Assembly: GCF_900141935.1 (NCBI RefSeq)
Contig: NZ_FQYX01000033.1
Location: 1 to 40,354 of the forward strand
Direction of reading: 5' to 3'
Source: Arenibacter nanhaiticus
GTDB taxonomy: Bacteria > Bacteroidota > Bacteroidia > Flavobacteriales > Flavobacteriaceae
DNA: 40,354 bases
The translations under genes were made by a program, and so were the position numbers. Under the pieces are notes generated by a model that was not told the origin of the DNA, did no database searches, and saw only the letters and a program-made list of their open reading frames with translations. Below, in pieces: positions 1 to 9,498 of this stretch (positions are counted from its first letter, which is position 1; each line of letters opens with the position of its first letter).

Positions 1-189
1 TTTTGCATAAACACAACAATTGGTCATGATCCCGTTAATTACAGAACTATCCTGAACTATTTTATAAATAAAAGTACGAATGCCTCGGCAGAATCCTTTA
101 ATGCCAAAGTAAAGGCTTTTAGATCACAATTTAGGGGAGTCAGGAATACAGAATACTTCTTATATCGCTTGATTAAATTATATTCTTAA
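1..189 (+). CDS. ISL3/ISAon1-like transposase, C-terminal part (cut by window start)
   Basis: An open frame enters at base 1 and stops at TAA 187-189. It has 62 residues and no start, because the window begins inside it. The residues NASAESFNAKVKAFRSQFRG, followed by VRNTEYFLYRLIKLYS, match the conserved C-terminus of DDE transposases of the ISL3 type called ISAon1 in Bacteroidota. The glutamate of AESFNAK is probably the last catalytic acidic residue (family knowledge). The element's right end should lie between 190 and about 275, before a plus-strand terminator. I could not define a terminal inverted repeat because the left end is outside the window. It sits next to a tRNA pair on the opposite strand. 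Confidence 0.85.
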   Translation, partial: FCINTTIGHDPVNYRTILNYFINKSTNASAESFNAKVKAFRSQFRGVRNTEYFLYRLIKLYS

Positions 190-274
190 AATGGTAAAAA
201 CCCAGATTTTGGACTTGATCCAGGATTACCTCGATACTCTCGGTGATCCTGAAGTGGGGTCGGTGCTCAACAGC

Positions 275-309
275 ATCCGATACAGGCTATCGCCTGTCGG
301 ATTTTTTGT
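275..309 (+). terminator. Rho-independent terminator, plus strand
   Basis: ATCCGA(TA)CAGGC pairs with GCCTGTCGGAT around a TAT loop and is followed by TTTTTTG. It faces the minus-strand tRNA terminator at 354-384 and shares its stem base and T tract (ATCCGA / TCGGATTTTTTG). Confidence 0.6.
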
Positions 310-347
310 TTTCCCCAGTTTAAGTGCCGATGGCACTACACTGTTAA

Positions 348-384
348 AAACAAAAAATCCGATCACAGTTTGTGATCGGATTTT
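348..384 (-). terminator. Rho-independent terminator of the tRNA transcript
   Basis: A perfect 14-bp stem, AAAATCCGATCACA / TGTGATCGGATTTT, has a 3-nt loop at 354-384. Read on the minus strand it is followed by a T run and lies immediately 3' of tRNA-Pro. Confidence 0.85.
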
Positions 385-386
385 CT

Positions 387-464
387 TGGTCGGGGTGGCA
401 GGATTCGAACCTGCGACCTCCGCGTCCCAAACGCGGCGCGATAACCGGGCTACGCTACACCCCG
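387..464 (-). tRNA. tRNA-Pro (anticodon TGG)
   Basis: On the minus strand this folds as a cloverleaf. The acceptor stem is CGGGGTG / CACCCCG, the T-arm is GCAGGTTCGAATCCTGC, and the anticodon arm is CCGCG-TTTGGGA-CGCGG, giving anticodon TGG. The discriminator A and an encoded CCA end occupy 387-390. It lies 34 nt downstream of tRNA-Ser on the same strand, so the two are probably one transcript ending at the hairpin at 354-384. Confidence 0.95.
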
Positions 465-498
465 AAATGGTTACCCATTCATTCTTAATTAAAAAAAG

Positions 499-582
499 CG
501 GAGAGACAGGGACTCGAACCCTGGCGACAGTTACCCGTCGACAGATTAGCAATCTGCTCCGTTACCACTCCGGCACCTCTCC
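499..582 (-). tRNA. tRNA-Ser (anticodon GCT)
   Basis: The minus strand shows a class II tRNA. The acceptor is GGAGAGG / TCTCTCC (one G-T pair), the anticodon arm is CAGAT-TGCTAAT-CTG with anticodon GCT, and the T-arm is CAGGGTTCGAGTCCCTG. A variable arm of about 17 nt contains GACGGGTAACTGTC. CCA is not encoded (the sequence continues GCTTTT). It is first in the two-tRNA unit and lies about 30 nt after a good promoter at 620-650. Confidence 0.95.
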
Positions 583-619
583 TTTATTTTTCAGAACTCG
601 CATATCGGCTATGCGGTTG

Positions 620-650
620 CAAATGTACTTGTTCATTCTCGATACCACAA
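620..650 (-). promoter_or_regulatory. Bacteroidota-type promoter for the tRNA-Ser/tRNA-Pro unit
   Basis: On the minus strand TTG (650-648) is followed after 20 nt by TACATTTG (627-620), which fits the TTG-N19..21-TAnnTTTG consensus of the Bacteroidota housekeeping sigma factor. The predicted start is about 30 nt before the tRNA-Ser 5' end. Confidence 0.65.
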
Positions 651-680
651 GGTTTTCGCAAACTTTTTTTCACTTTTTTT

Positions 681-2723
681 CTACTCCGGATACTCAACCC
701 TTAAGTGATAGATATTTACGAGTTTTTGCTTCAGTATTTTTTTTATCTGTTCAATCTCTTTTAGCGTAATATTGGCATTTAAAAATTGATTTGCCTGGAC
801 CTGTCCTTCTATTATTTTCTCTACAAATTCATCGATAACCAAAAAAGTTGGGTCTTTTAAACTCTTCGATGCCGCTTCTACCGAATCGGCCATCATCAAA
901 ATTGCCGTTTCTTTCGAAAAAGGAATAGGCCCTGGATACCTAAAATCTGCTTCATCCATTTCTCCGCCCAATTCTTTTTGCTTTTTATAGAAATAAAACA
1001 CCAAAGAAGTTCCGTGGTGCGTCCGTATAAAGTCAATAACCCTATCGGGAACTTTGTTTCTTTGGGCAATTTCTATTCCCTGAATAACGTGATCGATGAT
1101 AATCTTGGCCGCTTCTACAGGCTCCAGATCATCGTGAGGATTCACATTCGTAATTTGATTTTCCGTAAAATAGGTCGGATTGTTCATTTTCCCAATATCG
1201 TGGTACAAAGCACCTACCCTGACCAGCATAGCATTAGCCCCTATTTCATTTGCTGCCGCTTCGGCTAAATTGGCTACCTGAAGGGAATGATGAAAGGTTC
1301 CTGGTGCCTTATTGGACAACTCCTTTAATAATTTTGAATTGGTATCGGACAATTCCAACAAGGAAACGTCCGAGACTAGCCCAAAAATTTTTTCATAGAT
1401 ATAAATCATAGGCTGGACAAATAAAGTGATCATTCCGTTTAACAAGAAAAATCCAAAAGCAATCCATTGCATATCCTGTAAACTCCCTTCGTGAATCATG
1501 TGAAAAGCAAAATACCCTACAATATAAATTAAGGTTATCTGTCCTACAGAAATAAAGAGGTTAGCCCGCTTATACAGTTCAGAAACGGATAGTATGGTTA
1601 CTATACCGGCCATAATCTGAAGAAAAATATATTCAAAACTATTTGGGACCACAAACCCTAGAATCAACACTGTTAACACGTGAACATAAAGTCCCAACCT
1701 AGCATCGAAAAATGTTTTCAGTATTAAAGGCAGAATACAAAGTGGTACCACAAATACATATGCATCATCGTATTTCACCACTAAAGTGGTAAAAAACACC
1801 ATAAAAAGAATGTTTACTATAATGAAGGTTAACTTGGTATTGTCTTTAAAAATATCGTCACGATACCGTTTTAAAAATAAAAACAACATCATTAATACCA
1901 AGGCCACCAACACCGTATATCCAACCAGCACATAATACTGGTTATTTTCTCCCCACAATTCAGATTCGAATTCACCTTTAAGGGAATTTAGCAATCGTAA
2001 ATCTTCCTCTTCAACAACTTCTCCTTTCGCTATAATGAGCTTCCCCTCATCTACGGTCCCCAAAGTGTAGGATATTTTGGAAAACTCATGGTCCAGTTCC
2101 TTTTTGGTCAAATTGGTATCCAAGCTAACATTTGGCCGAACTAGCGTGAAAAAAAGCTGCTGGAAGGCCTCCCTATAACCCGTCAGTCCATTTTGAGCGA
2201 GTTTTTTATCAACCACATCCGCAATGTCCGAAGGACTGTATATTTCATCGAAGCGCATTTTTATTGCTTCGTGGTTTTTTAACAAGTACAGATTATTTTT
2301 TTTTCGTTCGGTCTTAGCTAAGATTCCATTTTCATAAATGTCATCTAAAATTTCACGAGCTACTTTCCTTAAAAAAGGCAGTTGGTTAGCGGTGAATGTA
2401 GGCGGTTTAAAAACATCCTTGAATTGCTCTTCAAAAACACCGTGAACATCTTCGGCTATTTGGTTGTCATAGGCGTAATAGTCAATACGATTGTTAACAA
2501 TAGCCACCTTCTCCTTAGAGACTTCATCTTCACTCTTATTGATAGAAAAATCGAACGGCGCGTAAAAGTTTTCGTACTGCCAAGGTTTCCCTTTTTGGTA
2601 TTCATACTTAAACTTACCCCCTCTTGGGAAAAGAAATACTATTAAAAAAACAGATCCTATATAGAGAAAGTATTTATAAACCAGGGCCTGGTTTTTATAT
2701 AGACTGTCCAAAAAAGTGCGCAT
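681..2723 (-). CDS. 7TM-HD domain phosphodiesterase, PgpH-like (HDIG family)
   Basis: This 680-residue inner-membrane protein has the layout of PgpH-type 7TMR-HD proteins. There is an N-terminal membrane segment (about 18-34), an extracytoplasmic domain (about 40-260), a bundle of hydrophobic helices (about 263-445), and a cytoplasmic HD domain (about 470-650). Visible metal ligands are HH 478-479, HD 508-509 (YHDIGK), H544, THH 568-570 and D613 (MMADSVEAAS). Characterised relatives hydrolyse cyclic di-AMP; that activity is inferred here, not shown. Its stop lies about 100 nt from tRNA-Ser on the same strand. The start is the first ATG, directly before a hydrophobic N-terminus. Confidence 0.9.
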   Translation of the reverse strand: MRTFLDSLYKNQALVYKYFLYIGSVFLIVFLFPRGGKFKYEYQKGKPWQYENFYAPFDFSINKSEDEVSKEKVAIVNNRIDYYAYDNQIAEDVHGVFEEQFKDVFKPPTFTANQLPFLRKVAREILDDIYENGILAKTERKKNNLYLLKNHEAIKMRFDEIYSPSDIADVVDKKLAQNGLTGYREAFQQLFFTLVRPNVSLDTNLTKKELDHEFSKISYTLGTVDEGKLIIAKGEVVEEEDLRLLNSLKGEFESELWGENNQYYVLVGYTVLVALVLMMLFLFLKRYRDDIFKDNTKLTFIIVNILFMVFFTTLVVKYDDAYVFVVPLCILPLILKTFFDARLGLYVHVLTVLILGFVVPNSFEYIFLQIMAGIVTILSVSELYKRANLFISVGQITLIYIVGYFAFHMIHEGSLQDMQWIAFGFFLLNGMITLFVQPMIYIYEKIFGLVSDVSLLELSDTNSKLLKELSNKAPGTFHHSLQVANLAEAAANEIGANAMLVRVGALYHDIGKMNNPTYFTENQITNVNPHDDLEPVEAAKIIIDHVIQGIEIAQRNKVPDRVIDFIRTHHGTSLVFYFYKKQKELGGEMDEADFRYPGPIPFSKETAILMMADSVEAASKSLKDPTFLVIDEFVEKIIEGQVQANQFLNANITLKEIEQIKKILKQKLVNIYHLRVEYPE

Positions 2724-2948
2724 ATTGCTTGGATTATAAAATCAAAAATAGAAAAATATAAGCTCATATCGTTATTTTACTTCGACGACAGAACTTTTAA
2801 CCATCAAAAAATATAAAAAGGAAATTACTACAAATGAACGACTTTCTTCACGGGCAATTTTAAAATGATAAAAAATATGGAATAATACCCTCTTGCTACC
2901 CTCGTTGCGCTTTAATTTATTAATTTCGTAAAATAAAAATAGACCTTC

Positions 2949-4124
2949 ATGAAAGACGTAGTAATTGTTTCTGTCGCCAGAACCCCAATTGGCAGCTTTA
3001 TGGGTGCTTTATCTTCTATAACAGCCCCCCAACTTGGAGCTATTGCCATTAAGGGAGCCTTGGAGAAAATCAATTTGGCCCCCACTTTAGTGGAAGAGGT
3101 TCTGATGGGGAATGTTGTACAGGCAGGTACTGGACAAGCCCCCGCAAGACAGGCCGCAATATACGCCGGTATTCCCAATACCGTTCCCTGCACTACCATT
3201 AACAAGGTATGTGCCTCTGGAATGAAAGCCGTAATGCAAGCTGCCCAAGCCATAGCTTTGGGAGATGCTGACATTGTGGTTGCCGGAGGAATGGAAAACA
3301 TGAGTCTTATTCCACATTACGTTCATTTAAGAAATGGCCATAAGTTTGGCCCTAGTACTCTTATCGATGGGATGCAGAAAGATGGGCTGGTAGATGCCTA
3401 TGACCAACAAGCTATGGGTACTTGTGCCGATGCCTGCGCCACGGAGTATAAATTCAGTAGGGAAGACCAAGATAATTATGCCATTCAATCTTATAAAAGA
3501 TCGGCAGAAGCTTGGGCCGCAGGAAAGTTTACCCAAGAGATTGTTCCAGTTCCCGTTCCTCAAAGAAAAGGAGACCCTATCCTTGTTCAGGAGGACGAAG
3601 AATTTAAAAACGTTATCCTAGATAAAATTCCCAGCTTGCGACCTGCCTTTTCAAAAGACGGTACCGTAACGGCCGCCAACGCATCGACCATTAACGATGG
3701 CGCCGCAGCCCTGGTATTGATGAGCGCAGAAAAAGCCGCTGAATTGGAACTTACACCTTTGGCTACCATAAAAAGTTATGCCGATGCCGCCCACGAGCCA
3801 CAATGGTTTACCACGGCCCCATCAAAAGCATTGCCGAAAGCATTGAACAAAGCTAATATTAGTATTAAAGAAGTTGATTATTTTGAATTTAACGAAGCAT
3901 TCTCAGTAGTAGGTCTGGCCAATATGAAAATCCTTGGTCTTACCGATAAAAATGTTAACGTTAATGGAGGTGCAGTATCATTAGGACATCCTTTAGGGTG
4001 TTCCGGTGCTCGAATAATCATTACTTTACTAAGTGTTTTGGAACAAAAAAACGCAAAAATAGGTGCAGCAGCCATTTGTAATGGTGGTGGTGGAGCCTCA
4101 GCAATTATCATAGAAAGAAATTAA
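2949..4124 (+). CDS. Acetyl-CoA C-acetyltransferase (thiolase)
   Basis: The 391 residues are full length for the thiolase II family. All signature parts are present: the nucleophile C88 in NKVCASGMKAV, the NEAF box (315-318), H347 in GGAVSLGHPLG, and C377 in CNGGGGAS. The enzyme condenses two acetyl-CoA to acetoacetyl-CoA or cleaves 3-ketoacyl-CoA. Which direction dominates, and whether the role is fatty-acid breakdown or ketone and short-chain metabolism, cannot be told from sequence. The next gene starts 22 nt downstream on the same strand, so the two are likely cotranscribed, although their functions are not obviously related. I see no strong consensus promoter in the 225 nt upstream. Confidence 0.93.
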   Translation: MKDVVIVSVARTPIGSFMGALSSITAPQLGAIAIKGALEKINLAPTLVEEVLMGNVVQAGTGQAPARQAAIYAGIPNTVPCTTINKVCASGMKAVMQAAQAIALGDADIVVAGGMENMSLIPHYVHLRNGHKFGPSTLIDGMQKDGLVDAYDQQAMGTCADACATEYKFSREDQDNYAIQSYKRSAEAWAAGKFTQEIVPVPVPQRKGDPILVQEDEEFKNVILDKIPSLRPAFSKDGTVTAANASTINDGAAALVLMSAEKAAELELTPLATIKSYADAAHEPQWFTTAPSKALPKALNKANISIKEVDYFEFNEAFSVVGLANMKILGLTDKNVNVNGGAVSLGHPLGCSGARIIITLLSVLEQKNAKIGAAAICNGGGGASAIIIERN

Positions 4125-4146
4125 CAAGCCCCTGCAAAGCACATCC

Positions 4147-4899
4147 ATGCAATACGGTATTTGCCACCTAAGTATTATTCCTGTACGTTCAAGTGCGGAC
4201 GACGCCGCCGAAATGGTATCACAACTATTATACGGCGAACATTTTAAAGTATTAGAACATCGAAAATTATGGAGTAAAATCCGAATTGCTTTTGATGGTT
4301 ATGAAGGCTGGATCAGTAACCAGCAATACACCATGATCAGCGAAGGAGACTACTACCAGATAGAAGGCTCTGACGATATAAAAATAACATCAGAGCTCAT
4401 CTCCTTTACAGAAAACAAACAAAATGTTCTGATCCCAATCGTATTGGGGTCTACCATTCAAAATGTTTGCTTATCGCATTACAAATTCGATGACTTTGGT
4501 GCTACCAACCACAAGAATAAAGAACAGTTAGTGCCCACCGCACTGCTTTATCTTAACGCTCCCTACTTATGGGGTGGAAAAACTTCCTTTGGAATAGATT
4601 GCTCCGGCCTTACCCAAATGGTCTATAAGATAAACGGATACAAACTGTTACGAGATGCCGCACAACAATCAACCCAAGGCGAAGCCTTAAGTTTCATTGA
4701 AGAAAGTGAACCCGGAGACCTCGCTTTTTTTGACAATAAGGATGGCATCATAGACCATGTGGGAATTATTATGGACAATAACTATGTAATTCATTGTCAT
4801 GGAAAAGTGCGTATTGACCGCTTAGATCATACTGGTATATTTAATATAGAAGTAAACAATTATACTCATAAACTACGGGTCATTAAAAAGATTGTCTAG
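4147..4899 (+). CDS. C40 (NlpC/P60) peptidase with N-terminal SH3-like domain
   Basis: The product has 250 residues. The N-terminal half (about 1-110) looks like one or two bacterial SH3-type folds (KLWSKIRIAFDGYEGWI). Residues 120-250 are an NlpC/P60 papain-like domain with C152 in FGIDCSGLTQ, H204 in IDHVGIIM, and a third polar residue near H216. The family cleaves cell-wall peptide stems, typically between D-Glu and diaminopimelate. No signal peptide is visible. It could act on recycled muropeptides in the cytoplasm, or be exported by a route that cannot be seen here. A Rho-independent terminator lies 47 nt after the stop. Confidence 0.88.
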   Translation: MQYGICHLSIIPVRSSADDAAEMVSQLLYGEHFKVLEHRKLWSKIRIAFDGYEGWISNQQYTMISEGDYYQIEGSDDIKITSELISFTENKQNVLIPIVLGSTIQNVCLSHYKFDDFGATNHKNKEQLVPTALLYLNAPYLWGGKTSFGIDCSGLTQMVYKINGYKLLRDAAQQSTQGEALSFIEESEPGDLAFFDNKDGIIDHVGIIMDNNYVIHCHGKVRIDRLDHTGIFNIEVNNYTHKLRVIKKIV

Positions 4900-4945
4900 T
4901 CCTGAATAACCGATACAGATTATTGAAGGATTAAATTCAAATATG

Positions 4946-4981
4946 AAAGCTGGGCAAGAACCATATTGTTCAGCTTTTTTT
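4946..4981 (+). terminator. Terminator after the NlpC/P60 gene
   Basis: The AAAGCTG / CAGCTTT stem encloses a second CAA/TTG pairing and is followed by TTTTTTATT. Confidence 0.7.
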
Positions 4982-5352
4982 ATTGGTATTGTTATCTCTT
5001 CATTTTTTCATACAATATCTTCGTTGTCAATATATTACCGGATAAAGAAGGTCGCTTCGCCTTAATTATCTTTATAGCAACTAATCAAATTAAACTTGAT
5101 ATAAATATACGCATGCAAGTCTAGAGGATCAATATGTTAAAGGCTACCCCTTTTAACTCTTGTTTTTTAAGGCCATTTCCAAAGCCCTCATGGAACAGCC
5201 CGACCCTTGGCACGAGATGACAGGCAGGAAACGATCTCTTGGGCCACCAGGAGCTTAAAAGAAATGAAATACACTTTACATCCCACTGTTTCAGATATTT
5301 TCATTACACTAAGATTATAATGCATCCCTTTATTAGGACGGGACTATTGTAT

Positions 5353-5387
5353 AAAAAAAGACCTTCGCAAAACGAAGGTCTTTTTTT
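5353..5387 (-). terminator. Bidirectional terminator, 3' of the gyrA–TPR unit
   Basis: A 15-bp perfect stem (seven A, then GACCTTCG; matching CGAAGGTC, then seven T) with a 5-nt loop at 5368-5372. It ends minus-strand transcripts 20 nt after the TPR gene's stop and would also work for the plus strand. Confidence 0.85.
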
Positions 5388-5406
5388 ATATCTCAATGCC
5401 CAAAAG

Positions 5407-6669
5407 CTATTCTTTCAACATTTTCTTTATACGCAAGAAATTATCGTTATCCCCTAAGGAATAATATATATTCTTCAATTGGGTTAGAATACCTTGATTG
5501 TCTGGGTTTAATTTTATGGCATCTTCTAAAATGATAGCACCATCACGGAACAAATCATCCTTTTGCTGCTTTAATTCGTCATATCTAGCAATATCCTTTT
5601 TTGAATTCCCTAAAGAGTTCATCTCGTCAATTAAACCATTTCCTTCATTTACATAGGTAGTAGAAAGATTTAACTGGGCATTTACATAACCAGGGTTAAT
5701 TTCGATAGCCCTTCTATAAGCGTCTCTTGCCTCTTCAATATTCCCTTGCTCCATATTAATAACACCAATATTATAAAACAAATCTGGGTTATCAGGAGCT
5801 ACTTCAGCTGCTTCGGCCATTAAGACTTTAAACTTGTCCTTATCACCTAATTTGTAATAAAGATTAGCTTCATTCAAAATCAAGTTAACATCATTAGGAT
5901 CCTTGGCACGAGCATCTACATACGCCTCCAAAGCTTTTTCATCCTGTCCCAACTGTGTATAAATCAAAGCAATATTCTTAACGATTTCGGTAGTTTTAGA
6001 AGGTGTTTTTTCATCTTCAGGATCTTTATAAGCCCCAGATTTTACCATAAGCTCTCTTTGGGTTCTATCCATCTCCTCAACTTCTCCTGTAGCAACGTTC
6101 GTAGCCTTATAAACCACACCACTACCGTCGTACCCAAGATCTTTTAATTCGTTGTAATAAGCAAGAGCCTCCTCATAGTGCCCCCCGTTTACTGCGCTAC
6201 TAGCAGCGTAGTACAAGTACACAGTATCCTGAGGACTCAAAGTATAGCTTAAATAAAGTTTCTCGGCACCTTCTTTAAACCTTTTATTATTGTTGTCCTC
6301 CACAGCAGCGTTTACCAAATCGGCCGTCATGGCAGCTAATTTCTGCTTGGCATCGGCACTGTATTTAGACTTTCCACTTTTCTCTTCTACTTCAACGACC
6401 TTTCTATAGGCCGTGATAGCCTCATCAAAAGCTCCTTCAGTACCTTTTTTTGCAAGACCGGCATAAGCATTCCCTTTCAGGAAAAAATACTGAGCCTGCA
6501 TCTTAGCATCGGCACCGTTAATTAACGAAGCTGCGCCTTCCAGCGCTGTTTTTGCAGCCATTTCGTCTCCCGACCTTAAGGCCTTATCGGCTGCTTTAAT
6601 CTCACTTTTCTGAGAAAATCCAGCGAACGTAAAAGACATCGCCGCTAAAACTATAAATTTTCTTTTCAT
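5407..6669 (-). CDS. Secreted tetratricopeptide-repeat protein
   Basis: The 420-residue product begins with a signal peptide (MKRKFIVLAAMSFTFAGFSQ, about 1-19), so it should be periplasmic or attached to the envelope. The rest is helical and includes recognisable TPR units, for example NVNLILNEANLYYKLGDKDK, NPDLFYNIGVINMEQGNIEE and NPGYVNAQLNLSTTYVNEGN (about 250-345), plus a final unit near 395-415. TPR arrays bind other proteins, and no enzyme motif is seen. The start lies 39 nt after the gyrA stop on the same strand with no terminator between them, so it is probably cotranscribed with gyrA. The partner and process are unknown. Confidence 0.85.
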   Translation of the reverse strand: MKRKFIVLAAMSFTFAGFSQKSEIKAADKALRSGDEMAAKTALEGAASLINGADAKMQAQYFFLKGNAYAGLAKKGTEGAFDEAITAYRKVVEVEEKSGKSKYSADAKQKLAAMTADLVNAAVEDNNNKRFKEGAEKLYLSYTLSPQDTVYLYYAASSAVNGGHYEEALAYYNELKDLGYDGSGVVYKATNVATGEVEEMDRTQRELMVKSGAYKDPEDEKTPSKTTEIVKNIALIYTQLGQDEKALEAYVDARAKDPNDVNLILNEANLYYKLGDKDKFKVLMAEAAEVAPDNPDLFYNIGVINMEQGNIEEARDAYRRAIEINPGYVNAQLNLSTTYVNEGNGLIDEMNSLGNSKKDIARYDELKQQKDDLFRDGAIILEDAIKLNPDNQGILTQLKNIYYSLGDNDNFLRIKKMLKE

Positions 6670-6708
6670 TCTTTTAATATTTTTATTCTACTAATTGGAT
6701 TTATATAA

Positions 6709-9240
6709 TTACTCGGTTATTTCCGGACTATTATTATCAAGAGCCGTGCCATCTTCTTCCTTGGCACCCTCTTGAACAATGTTCTCGCCGTCAATTTGTG
6801 GCTCTTCCTTCATCACTTTGGCCACTGCTGCAATAGAATCGTTGCCTTTAATATTTATGAGTCGGACCCCTTGTGTAGCCCTTCCCATTACTCTTAAATC
6901 TTCGACACTCATTCTTATAGCAATACCTGATTTATTAATAATCATCAAATCGTCCGAATCGGATACATTTTTGATCGCCACAAGACCTCCGGTCTTTTCG
7001 GTTATAGAAATGGTTTTCACCCCTTTTCCTCCCCTATTGGTAATTCTATAATCTTCAATGCTCGAACGTTTTCCATAACCATTTTCAGAAACAACCAATA
7101 TTTCCTCTTCTAAATCATTTACGGACACCATACCAATAACCTCATCGTTTTCGTGTGCTAAGGTAACCCCACGAACTCCGGAAGCATTTCTTCCCATTGG
7201 CCTGGTCTTTCCTTCTTCAAATCGAATGGCTTTACCAGATTTAAGCCCCAAGAAAATTTGACTGCTACCAGTGGTCAGTTTAGCCTCTAATAATTCGTCG
7301 TCTTCACGGATACCTATGGCGTTAATTCCATTTTGTCTCGGCCTAGAATACTGCTCCAAAGAGGTTTTCTTCACCATCCCTTTTTTGGTCGCCATTATCA
7401 CGTAATGATTGTTTACATATTCCTCATCTTTTAAGTCCTGAGTACAGATAAAGGCTTTGACCATATCGTCGCTCTCAATATTGACAAGGTTTTGAATAGC
7501 ACGTCCCTTAGAGGTTCTGCTTCCTTCCGGAATTTCAAAAACACGCATCCAATAACATTTTCCATTCTGGGTAAAGAACAACATATATTGATGGTTGGTC
7601 CCTACAAATAAATGCTCTAGGAAATCTTCATTTCTGGTCGATGACGCTTTTTGTCCTACACCACCTCTATTTTGGGTCTTGTATTCCGAAAGTGAGGTCC
7701 TTTTTATGTATCCGGCATGGGAAATAGTTATTACCACTTGTTCATCCGGAATCATATCTTCCATACTAAGATCACCACCGGCAAAATTGATTTCAGAACG
7801 ACGGAGATCTCCGTATTTATCTTTAATCTCTAGAAGCTCGTCTTTAATGATCTGCATTCTACGCTCCTTTTTCTCTAAGATATCCTTTAAATCGGCTATG
7901 GTCTTAATGATTTCCTCGTACTCCGACCTTAGTTTATCCTGCTCCAGCCCAGTCAACTGACGTAAACGCATATCTACGATGGCCTTGGCTTGGATTTCAC
8001 TAAGCTTAAAGCGCTCCATTAGACTTTCCCTAGCCGCATCGGCATTGGAAGAAGCTCTGATGATGGCAATCACCTCATCAATATTATCCGAAGCAATAAT
8101 AAGCCCTTCTAGGATATGAGCCCTATCTTCTGCTTTTTTAAGCTCAAACTTGGTACGTCTAACCACTACTTCATGACGGTGTTCCACAAAGTAATGAATC
8201 ATCTCCTTTACATTCAACAATTGAGGTCTTCCGTTTACCAATGCAATATTGTTTACACTGAAGGAAGCCTGTAGTGAAGTATATTTATATAAGGTATTTA
8301 AAACTATATTAGGAATAGCGTCTTTTCTAAGGATATAAACGATACGCATACCGTTTCTATCGGACTCGTCCCTTATTGTAGCAATTCCTTCGATCTTCTT
8401 TTCATTGACCAAGTCGGCAGTTTTCTTGATCATATCTGCCTTGTTGACCTGATATGGAATTTCGGTCACGACAATACAATCTCTTCCTTGTACCTCTTCA
8501 AAAGTAGCTTTTGCACGCATCACTACTCGACCTTTACCGGTATGGAATGCCTCCTTTACTCCATCATAACCATATATAATACCCCCTGTAGGAAAATCGG
8601 GAGCCTTTATATGGGTCATGATCTCATCTATTTCTATATCGTGATTGTCTATATAAGCAACCGTACCATCGACAACTTCAGAAAGATTGTGAGGCGGCAT
8701 GTTCGTTGCCATCCCTACGGCAATACCAGAAGCACCGTTGATCAGCAAATTGGGCACCCTGGTAGGAAGCACTGTGGGTTCCTGTAAAGAATCATCAAAG
8801 TTCAACTGATGATCTACGGTATCCTTTTCTATATCTGCCAACATATCATCAGCAATCTTACGCATACGGGCCTCCGTATAACGCATAGCTGCAGGACTGT
8901 CACCGTCAATAGACCCAAAGTTACCTTGCCCATCTACCAACATATAACGCAAGCTCCATTCCTGGGCCATACGAACCATTGAATCATACACAGAGGTATC
9001 TCCGTGCGGATGGTACTTACCCAGAACCTCCCCGACGATACGGGCAGATTTCTTATGGGCACTGTTTGAGCGAACTCCCAATTCATGCATTCCAAACAAA
9101 ACCCTTCTATGTACCGGCTTTAGACCATCCCTGACATCAGGTAGGGCACGTGACACAATGACCGACATTGAATAATCAATGTAGGCAGATTTCATTTCAT
9201 CTTCAATGTTAATCGGAATTAATTTTTCTCCTTCTGCCAT
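6709..9240 (-). CDS. gyrA: DNA gyrase subunit A
   Basis: The 843-residue subunit introduces negative supercoils with GyrB. Catalytic Y121 is in AAMRYTEAR, which forms the covalent link to DNA. The quinolone-determining region reads [18 protein letters not shown]82 and D86 correspond to E. coli S83 and D87. Threonine there is, to my knowledge, normal in flavobacteria, so I do not call it a resistance mutation. The C-terminal β-pinwheel (about 500-815) has a GyrA-box-like NRGGKG and an acidic tail. Transcription starts from a promoter at 9392-9421 and probably reads on into the TPR gene. Confidence 0.98.
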   Translation of the reverse strand: MAEGEKLIPINIEDEMKSAYIDYSMSVIVSRALPDVRDGLKPVHRRVLFGMHELGVRSNSAHKKSARIVGEVLGKYHPHGDTSVYDSMVRMAQEWSLRYMLVDGQGNFGSIDGDSPAAMRYTEARMRKIADDMLADIEKDTVDHQLNFDDSLQEPTVLPTRVPNLLINGASGIAVGMATNMPPHNLSEVVDGTVAYIDNHDIEIDEIMTHIKAPDFPTGGIIYGYDGVKEAFHTGKGRVVMRAKATFEEVQGRDCIVVTEIPYQVNKADMIKKTADLVNEKKIEGIATIRDESDRNGMRIVYILRKDAIPNIVLNTLYKYTSLQASFSVNNIALVNGRPQLLNVKEMIHYFVEHRHEVVVRRTKFELKKAEDRAHILEGLIIASDNIDEVIAIIRASSNADAARESLMERFKLSEIQAKAIVDMRLRQLTGLEQDKLRSEYEEIIKTIADLKDILEKKERRMQIIKDELLEIKDKYGDLRRSEINFAGGDLSMEDMIPDEQVVITISHAGYIKRTSLSEYKTQNRGGVGQKASSTRNEDFLEHLFVGTNHQYMLFFTQNGKCYWMRVFEIPEGSRTSKGRAIQNLVNIESDDMVKAFICTQDLKDEEYVNNHYVIMATKKGMVKKTSLEQYSRPRQNGINAIGIREDDELLEAKLTTGSSQIFLGLKSGKAIRFEEGKTRPMGRNASGVRGVTLAHENDEVIGMVSVNDLEEEILVVSENGYGKRSSIEDYRITNRGGKGVKTISITEKTGGLVAIKNVSDSDDLMIINKSGIAIRMSVEDLRVMGRATQGVRLINIKGNDSIAAVAKVMKEEPQIDGENIVQEGAKEEDGTALDNNSPEITE

Positions 9241-9391
9241 TTAAAATCTTCTGTTTATTTTTTAGTTAAAAAAGCACGACAATATACACAAAATCAAAGC
9301 CACAAACACTACTATAGCGCACTTTTCTTAAAAATTTATCAACACGACCTATCAGAATTTTAGTTCTAGATTTGACCGTCCATTTATTTGA

Positions 9392-9421
9392 CAAATCTAT
9401 TATTTTATAACTATTGAACAA
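9392..9421 (-). promoter_or_regulatory. Promoter for gyrA
   Basis: On the minus strand TTG (9421-9419), 19 nt and TAGATTTG (9399-9392) match the Bacteroidota consensus. The implied 5' leader is about 145 nt. The 258-nt region between gyrA and clpC is divergent; I found no equally clean promoter for clpC. Confidence 0.65.
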
Positions 9422-9498
9422 AGTTTAAGAAATATAGGTACAGTATTTGCCCTATATTGATATAGATTTACTATTTTTAATGATGAAAGGATAATTTT

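Larger units (their letters stand above)
4900..5406. other. 507-nt intergenic region between convergent genes
   Basis: This region holds a terminator at each side (4946-4981 and 5353-5387). Between them is a short interrupted hairpin at 5042-5075 (ATAAAG/CTTTAT outside an AAGG-CG stem). A 30-codon open stretch ending GRKRSLGPPGA also occurs near 5165-5258; it has no clear start and I recognise nothing in it. No convincing gene is visible. Confidence 0.5.

Noticed and set aside
191-769. A 192-codon plus-strand open frame over the tRNA genes and a 108-codon one opposite
   Set aside because: Both lie across two well-formed tRNAs and their terminators, so coding is not credible.
5111-5132. GCATGC...TCTAGAGGATC, resembling a cloning-vector polylinker, and GGCACGAG at about 5208, resembling a cDNA adaptor
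   Set aside because: Only short restriction-site-like pieces match, the intervening polylinker bases are absent, and the surroundings are ordinary AT-rich intergenic DNA. Chance is the simpler explanation.
8985-9000. Threonine at GyrA position 82, equivalent to E. coli Ser83
   Set aside because: Threonine at this site is, to my knowledge, wild type in flavobacteria; it is no evidence of quinolone resistance by itself.
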